33,199 nucleotides of DNA from Synergistaceae bacterium (GTDB lineage Bacteria > Synergistota > Synergistia > Synergistales > Synergistaceae), in the NCBI GenBank assembly GCA_031273805.1, contig JAISRE010000070.1:1-33199 (forward strand), in the 5' to 3' direction. Under the pieces are notes generated by a model. The model was not told the DNA's origin and made no database searches. It saw only the letters and a program-made list of their open reading frames with translations. Shown here in pieces: positions 33,176 through 33,199 of this stretch. Position numbers and translations under genes: made by a program. Position 1 is the stretch's first letter, and each line of letters opens with the position of its first letter.

Positions 33176-33199
33176 AGATGTTCCGCCGCCGGTTTCTGT

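Overview
The window looks like chromosomal DNA of a diderm bacterium of the phylum Synergistota. The strongest clue is the C-terminus of the large secreted protein at 20157-22817: a Gly-Gly-Cys motif, a hydrophobic helix and a short basic tail, which is the Synergist-CTERM sorting signal. A giant AsmA/TamB-like protein and a PBP1C/alpha-2-macroglobulin pair fit an organism with an outer membrane and periplasm. No rRNA or tRNA gene was recognised, and genus cannot be decided from this sequence alone.

Layout. (1) 1-606: mobile-element debris. The 3' end of a group II intron (domain V visible) sits inside an IS200/IS605-type tnpA, followed by a short dispersed repeat. (2) 604-4242 (-): AsmA-like envelope protein. 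(3) 4463-7581: chromosome partition locus with parA, parB, a HIT hydrolase and a YigZ/IMPACT protein on one strand, bracketed by two parS sites (one perfect, one 15/16). This suggests proximity to the replication origin. (4) 7794-16169 (-): pbpC and a thioester alpha-2-macroglobulin, preceded by a degenerate metallopeptidase-like gene. (5) 16474-17085 (-): bioY biotin transporter component. (6) 17400-19117 (+): a compact cassette of DUF1659, DUF2922, YvrJ, an M15 peptidase and a sigma-70-like factor, the most system-like accessory block here. (7) 19118-20156: about 1 kb of non-coding DNA with strong inverted repeats, leading into the BspA-like Synergist-CTERM surface protein. (8) 23124-24748: cheV and an overlapping unknown gene. 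(9) 25071-25655: cobO. (10) 25911-27629 (-) and 27730-32634 (+): a PEP-synthase-like ATP-grasp protein divergent from a four-gene operon (CobB/CbiA-like protein, M20 amidohydrolase, AMP-forming acyl-CoA synthetase, NudC). Several of these proteins have altered signature residues. (11) 32828 to the right edge (-): unknown, probably incomplete gene.

Two repeat families run through the intergenic DNA. One is a REP-like palindrome (GTCCTCCGG-tcaag-CCGGAGGAC and variants) in five places, often as tandem 24-26 bp or 82 bp units. The other is a MITE-like element with ends TTAGGGAACCGCTGATTTAAT in three places. Both families reach the very ends of genes: the stop codons of the NudC, AsmA-like and BioY genes lie in or at the edge of repeat sequence.

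Start codons were re-chosen by eye from Shine-Dalgarno spacing. All functional statements rest on motif recognition without database searches.
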